Assembly: GCA_016617785.1 (NCBI GenBank) | Contig: JADILM010000004.1 | Span: forward strand, 1,302,001 to 1,366,000 | From: Sporobolomyces roseus | Lineage: Eukaryota; Basidiomycota; Microbotryomycetes; Sporidiobolales; Sporidiobolaceae | Direction of reading: 5' to 3' | DNA length: 64,000 nucleotides | Shown here: positions 58,187-64,000 of the stretch, in pieces | Layout of the letters: every line of letters starts with the position of its first letter | Position numbering within the stretch: position 1 is the stretch's first letter | Notes under the pieces: model-generated | The model's database searches: none | Told to the model about the DNA's origin: nothing | What the model saw: the letters and a program-made list of their open reading frames with translations, nothing else | Position numbers and translations under genes: made by a program

Positions 58187-61100
58187 ATGGATCCTCCCGC
58201 TCAACTCTCCTTTACCAACTCGGTCTCAACAACTCGTCACCCCTCGATTTCCCTCTCTTTCATCATCGACCTCATCCCACTAGCTTGCGCAGCCATCTTC
58301 CTCGTCTATACCATCTGCAAGCATTCTATTCGTCGATTTCGGAAGCGATTCGGATTAAAGGAGGATAGGTTGAATCGGAAACGACGATTATTTTCAGTCT
58401 TCGTAACCAAAAATGATATACTCGAAGGCCACGAGATTCGTATTCCTACAGAAGCGATCGAGGCGGATGAACAAGTGGCAGCCGATGTCGTCTACTCGGC
58501 GCCTGGGCTGGAACTCGCCTTGATACCGCTTATCGAAGTCTTCGTTTGGGCAAACTCGACTATTATCGCTGTCAATACGAGTGAGAACTGGTTGGGGATA
58601 GTCAGCAAAGCTGCTCTAGCAATCACTTGGGTATGTACATCCTGTCCGAGGCATATCGACTCGCACTGACGCTCGACGTGTCTCCAGCTTTACGCTCTAT
58701 TCTTCCAAATTTCGAAACGCTCACCTCTCGCATCCCTTCGTCTCTTCGCCCTCTACACGCTCCTCTTCCTCCGTTCGATATTCATGCTCGTCACCTCTCT
58801 ACGTCTCGTCTACTACCACCGGGACGTCGTTCACTCCCTCATCTTCGCTCAAGTTCTGGACGTCGGAGCCATCGCTTGGATTCTCACGACAGTCATGCTC
58901 TTGCCGTTGCGAGCACCTCTCGATCTCGTGATTCGACTCGAACATGGAGACACAGAAGTGAGCTATTCATAAACTCCGTCGATGGGACTCTCTCATTAAC
59001 TTCAGATTGGTTTCCAGGACTCTCGACCTTCTTCGCCGGAAGATACGAACACAATCCTTGGAGAGATTGGATACAGCTGGATGACCCAGTTGATGACACT
59101 GGCTCGGTCTCGACCCCTTCAATCGCTCGACGTTTTCGCTCTGGCACTCAACAATCGTAGTGAAGTGCTCAGCAGGCGTTTCCGATCATTGAAGTAAGCT
59201 AAAGTTCGCAGTGTGAGATCAGACGAGCCTCTCACTGACCCTGTGATCATTTGACAATAGGTCTCGTACTCTGACTCGACGACTACTCCGAGCTTCGGCT
59301 CGCGACATCGCTATCGACGCTACTCTCAAGCTCACAGCTGTCGCCGCTGCCTATTGTCAACCCTTCTTCATCCAACGCATCCTCGAACAGCTCGTCATCG
59401 AACACAACTCTCCCTCTCACTCTCCCTCTGCCCTCGCCGACGACAGACCCATTCCATTCACTCCTCGCGAGAAAGCTTACCTCTACACCTTCCTCGCTTT
59501 CCTCAGTATGCTGATCAAGACAATAGCGCAACAACGACACTTCCACTTTGCCAGGAGGGTTGGTATGCGCTTGAGGAGTGAATTGACGGTGGCAGTGTTT
59601 GAGAAATCTTTGAGGAGAAAAAACACGGGAGTCGCTGTATCGGAGGAGGAGAAGGCAGAGGGAGCTGAAGCGGGTGCGTCGGTTGGAAAAGTGATCACTC
59701 TCGTCAGCGAAGACACGAACCGAGTGTTGAGGATGGGTTGCGATTCGCATCTGCTTTATGGCTCTCCTCTCGAGATAATCGTCGGTCTCTCACTCCTTTA
59801 CAAGTTTGTCTCCGTCTCCCCTTTATCTTCTAAGCGCTATTCACTGACTTTGAGCCTACTCTCATCAGCTTGTTGGGTTGGAGTGCTTTCATCGGTTTCG
59901 GTGTTCTCTTGCTCTTTATGCCAGGTGAGTCCACTCTCACGAGGCGCAGCTCGAGGTCACAAAACTGACCCCCATTCTTCCACAGTCAACTACTACTTCG
60001 GAAAGCTCACGGTACCGGTTTCGAGCTCCCGCCTCGTCTCCAGGGACGCTCGACAATCTTCGTTACAAGAGCTATTCTCCTCATTTCGAACTATCAAACT
60101 CGCCGGATGGTCACAAGCGTTCATCGAACGAGTCGAGGTGAAGAGAAAGGAAGAGCTGAAGTGGATGTTGAGAGGTGAGAAGCAAACTCTCTCCTCTCAA
60201 TTGTCGCGAACGAGCTGACGATGTCGGTCGAGTTCGATAGCTGGAATTCTTCGACTCGCACTCATCTTCGTCTGGGTCATCATCAGCGCCCTCGTTTCGA
60301 TCTTGACCTTCACGGCCTATATTTATCTCCAACATCAAGTCTTGACGGTCCCAGTCGCTTTCACGGCACTCTCCTTCTTCGCCCTCATCCAGACTCCGCT
60401 CTTTCAAATCCCCGACTTTGGTGTCAAGATTCTTCAGCTTCGCGTCTCGATCAAACGTCTCGAAGCGTTCTTGGGAGAGAAAGAGGTGGAAAGTCATGTC
60501 TGTACAGAACAGCGGGAAATGACCCACAAGCTAGGGTTCGAGAAAGCGACTCTCAAGTTTGCCGGTGCAGGTCATGCGTTCGAGCTGAAAGATCTCAGTG
60601 TCGAGTTCCCTCGAGGGAAACTATCGATTGTATCTGGACCCACGGGATCTGGCAAGACCTCTCGTACGCCTACTTCATGGTTTCTTCGTGGTAGAGATCA
60701 ACGGGACTGACTCTTTTCGATAATGCAGTCTTACTCGCTCTTCTCGGCGAGCTCGACCTTGTCTCTGGCAAAGTGTCGCTTCCTTCCTCCGTCTCGTACG
60801 GTGCTCAACAACCTTGGCTCGAGAGCGCAACCGTCCGCGACAACATTCTCTTCGGTCACTCCCTCGACGAATCTCGACTCAAAGCAACGATCAAAGCTTG
60901 CGCACTCGAAACTGATCTCGCACTCTTCCCCGATGGCGACTTGACGTTCTGCGGTGAACGAGGGATCAGTCTTTCGGGAGGACAGGCAGCTCGAGTGGCT
61001 TTGGCTCGAGCGATTTACGCTCCTAGCGAAGTTCGTCGTCTTCTCTCGTTCACTGCATCCTCTCAGCGAACTGACGAAAGACCCTCTTGCAGATCGTGCT

Positions 61101-63954
61101 CTTGGACGATATCTTCTCAGCTGTTGATGCAACTACTTCAGCTCATCTCGTCGAACATCTTCTCGACAGTCCCCTCGTCGTAGATCGAACCATCGTTCTC
61201 ATCACCCACCACATCGACGTCGTTCTTGGGGTCGCTTCTTATCACTTATCGATGGACGACGGCCGGATTGTGCATCAAGGCAAAGTCGCTAGGAGAGAGA
61301 AAGCTGAGGCAAAGGAAAGGTTAGCTGAGGATGAGGAGGAGGAGGCAAATGAGCGAGGGGGGCAGAAGTCTGCCGTCACGGTGGAGAAGAAGGAGCTCAA
61401 GAAGGGACAAGCAGCACATGTCGAAGGCTGGACAAGCGGTAAGGTGAAGTCTGGAATGTACACGACGTGAGTTCACTTTTTTTTCCCGCCGTCATCGCTT
61501 CGAAGATAGCTTACTCATGATCCTTCTCCTACAGCTATCTCTTGGCAAGTAGCTGGCTACTTTGGATTATCGTCATCATAATGCTTCTCACGCTGCCACT
61601 TCTCGAGTTTGGTGAGCGTTTATGGTTGGCGAAATGGGGAGAAGCAGCGAACGGATTAGGGAAATCGACGAGATACTATCTGAACGGCTACATCATCATC
61701 TGTGCGTTCTCTCTTTCTCTATCTCAAGGAGATATCACTGACGATAATCGAGTCGTACAGCTTCGATTGTTATCGTCATGATCATTCTTCCTCAAGCTAT
61801 CGCAATGTTTGCCTCTCAACGAGCATCAAGGTAAGCTCTTCTCTCTATCCTCGACGAGTCTCATACTGACTTCTTGTTACTATACAGGACGCTCTTCCGT
61901 CGGCTCCTGGTTCGCGTTGTTCACGCACCTTTGAGATGGATCGACCTCATTCCAATGGGAACATTATCGAATCGCTTCACGAACGACATCGGCACTGTCG
62001 ATGACTCACTCGCACAAGACTTCAGTACCTTTGGACATCAAAGTACGACAATGTTTGTCGCGCTACTTGCAAGCGGTTTCATTCTTCCCTCTGCGATCGC
62101 CACGACTCTCCTTTTCGCCGGTATTTACGGTTACATCTTCCGAAACTATCTCATGCTCAATCGAGACTCGAATCGAATCGCTTCCACTACAGCTTCGCCT
62201 CTACTTGCCAGTGAGTCTAAGCACTGTATCGAGACAAAGCTTAGATTCTTCGAGCTGACATCGAATGGTCTCAATAGGTTTCGCCGAGGCTCTTCGTGGG
62301 GTCACGAGCATTCGAGCGTTCTCCAAGGAGCACCAGTTCCGAGATCGACTCTGCAAGATCGTTGACGAAAACCTAGCTTTCTGGTACTTGAGTGCAACTC
62401 TCGATGTAAGTTTGCATTTTCCTCCTCGTCTCCTCCTCAACTTCGCGCTCACATCGTTCGTTTTCCTCAGATCTGGCTCAGCATCCGAACAGAGCTTCTC
62501 GCTGCTCTCTGCCTCGTCTCTACTGCGACCTTTGGCATCTACTCCGGAATTTCGCCTGGTTTAGCTGGAGTCGCCATCGCCTCAAGTCAAACTGTCATCA
62601 ATTCGCTCTCTTATCTCTGCTCGGCTTACGGTCGACTGGTACTCGATTTGAACGCACTCGAAAGGATTACAGAGTATCTCGAAGTCCCCCAAGAACCGGT
62701 TGGAGGTATTGTTCCCTCTGCTGTTTGGCCAAGTTCGACTTGCGAAGGAGCGCTCGTTCGAGTCGAGGATCTTGTCATGACGTGAGTAGTCTCACTCACG
62801 CTCGGGAGGTATGTTGTAGCTGAATTCGAGGATCTCCAGCTACGATCCCGCTCTACCTCCGGTTCTCAAAGGTATCTCGTTCGAGATCAAACCTCGAGAA
62901 CGTATTGGCAGTACGTCTGTACACCTCTTCTTGCATACAGCTATTGCTGACTGACCTTCTTGACCTGCAGTCGTCGGGAGAACGGGAGCTGGAAAGGTAA
63001 GAATCGCATGCTGCAATGACTCAGTTCGTTTCGCTAACCTTGTTTCATTTCTCGAATAGTCCACGCTCGCCACTGCTCTCCTTCGGTTCTCAGACCCTAT
63101 CGGAGGCAAGATCATGGTCGATGGAGTGAGTCCCGACCATCTCTGCCCCACGATTTCTCTTTCCTGACCGCTCTCCCTTCTCCAGCTCGATATTGCGAAA
63201 GTCTCACTCGATGATCTTCGCAAGCGCATCACCTACTTACCTCAAGAAGCGACTCTCTTCGAGGGTAGTCTACGACACAACATCGATCTGTTTGCTGAAC
63301 ATTCTGTAAGCTTCATCCTCCTTTCTGATCGAGAACTCGACTGATTCGGCTGTCTCGCACAGGACGAGGACTGCCTCTCCGTTCTTCGACAGGTTCACCT
63401 GCTCGGTCACTCAGTCGACGAAGCTACTCAAGAAGATTCCGATGTCGTCAAGAAGACTTCGATCAATCTCTCAACGAGCGTTTCAGCAGGCGGCACAAAC
63501 TTCTCAGCTGGCCAACGTCAATTGATCGCTATGGCTCGAGCGTACGCAATATCCCTCTCGCTTCATGATTAAGCTCGACTGATCCCCTCGTCCTTGCAGT
63601 CTCCTACAAGATTCACGCATCGTGATTTTCGACGAAAGTACCGCCTCCCTAGACCATCGACTCGACGACGAGATTCAACGTGTCGTGAGAGAAGAGTTCA
63701 AAGATGCTGCTATCCTCACTATCGCACATCGACTGTGAGTCAACTTTCGCTTTCGAGGTGTGAATCGCTATTGACGATTACCCTTGCAATCTAGACGAAC
63801 TGTACGAGATTACGATAGGATTCTAGTTCTTGACGCTGGAGAAATTGTCGAGCTCGACACGCCCGATGCTTTACTAAAGAAGGAGAATGGAGTGTTTCGA
63901 AAGATGTGGAACGAGAGTAAAGGATCGAAAGGAGACGAAGGAGAAGGAAAGTAG
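58187..63954 (+). CDS. ABCC-type (MRP-like) full ABC transporter
   Basis: ABCC transporters export organic anions, glutathione conjugates or bile-type acids, often into the vacuole. About twenty short exons are read. The N-terminus (MDPPAQLSF) has an extra hydrophobic TMD0-like region, then TMD1, NBD1, TMD2 and NBD2. NBD1: Walker A GPTGSGKT, QQPWLESATVRDNILFG, signature ISLSGGQAARVALARA, Walker B IVLLDDIFSAVD. TMD2 has GTLSNRFTNDIGTVDDSL. NBD2: Walker A GRTGAGKST, YLPQEATLFEGSLRHNID, signature NFSAGQRQLIAMARA, Walker B IVIFDESTASLD, and the H-loop IAHRLRTV. Asp after Walker B in NBD1 and FSxGQ in NBD2 are normal for ABCC proteins. A short insert (KKTSINLSTSVSAGG) precedes the NBD2 signature. 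The gene ends 46 bp before the window end. Confidence 0.9.
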
Positions 63955-64000
63955 AGTGATAGATAGAAAGCGGTGTATCTTATGTGTTGCAGAAAAGGGT

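Noticed and set aside
63400..63560. Degenerate NBD2 signature (FSAGQ) as sign of a broken ABC transporter
   Set aside because: FSxGQ at this site is usual for ABCC NBD2, and Walker A, Walker B and the H-loop are intact.
1..64000. CRISPR arrays, prokaryotic operons or riboswitches
   Set aside because: No spaced direct repeats were seen, and the splice-dense architecture is eukaryotic.

Overview
The window is eukaryotic nuclear DNA from a fungus, most likely a basidiomycete. Nearly every gene is split by many short introns (about 50-90 bp, GTRNGT donors, CTGAC/CTAAC/CTGAT-like branch sites close to the acceptor). Genes sit on both strands 130-700 bp apart, and the set (velvet factor, kynureninase, 161-residue tropomyosin, fungal ABCC transporter, fungal CLC) is fungal. 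The intron density suggests Basidiomycota, perhaps a Pucciniomycotina yeast, but I cannot name a species. All gene models are manual: I chose splice sites by reading frame, junction motifs and family conservation.

Layout. 1-646: 5' part of an acidic gene running off the left edge. 1.3-2.6 kb: thioredoxin-fold protein. 3.1-5.7 kb: divergent tropomyosin and RED/IK spliceosome protein. 5.9-11.8 kb: divergent S9 prolyl-oligopeptidase-family peptidase and DUF2408 protein. 12.2-16.0 kb: trimethyllysine dioxygenase and velvet factor. 17.7-19.0 kb: F-box-like protein. 19.4-22.9 kb: divergent TFIIIA and TIM23. 23.4-27.6 kb: divergent alpha/beta hydrolase (Say1-like) and kynureninase. 27.8-36.0 kb: three F-box-like genes and an FG-nucleoporin-like gene. 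37.0-45.2 kb: a large inverted repeat with 1.86-kb arms, each carrying an intron-containing tRNA-Ser(UGA). Its 4.5-kb centre holds an F-box-like gene, a hypothetical gene and a MYND zinc-finger gene. 45.9-49.3 kb: CLC chloride channel/transporter. 49.5-50.8 kb: proteasome alpha subunit (PSMA3/Pre10 type). 52.0-55.3 kb: class-3 lipase. 55.4-58.0 kb: GRAM-domain membrane protein. 58.2-63.95 kb: full-length ABCC transporter.

Most genes are single-copy housekeeping functions and form no pathway cluster. Exceptions to that ordinary picture are the inverted repeat at 37-45 kb, the five F-box-like genes between 17.7 and 40.2 kb, and several very small exons, including first exons that are only ATG. 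The inverted repeat with tRNAs in both arms is the most interesting object. Its geometry resembles inverted-repeat centromeres of some other fungi, but nothing in the sequence alone proves that role.
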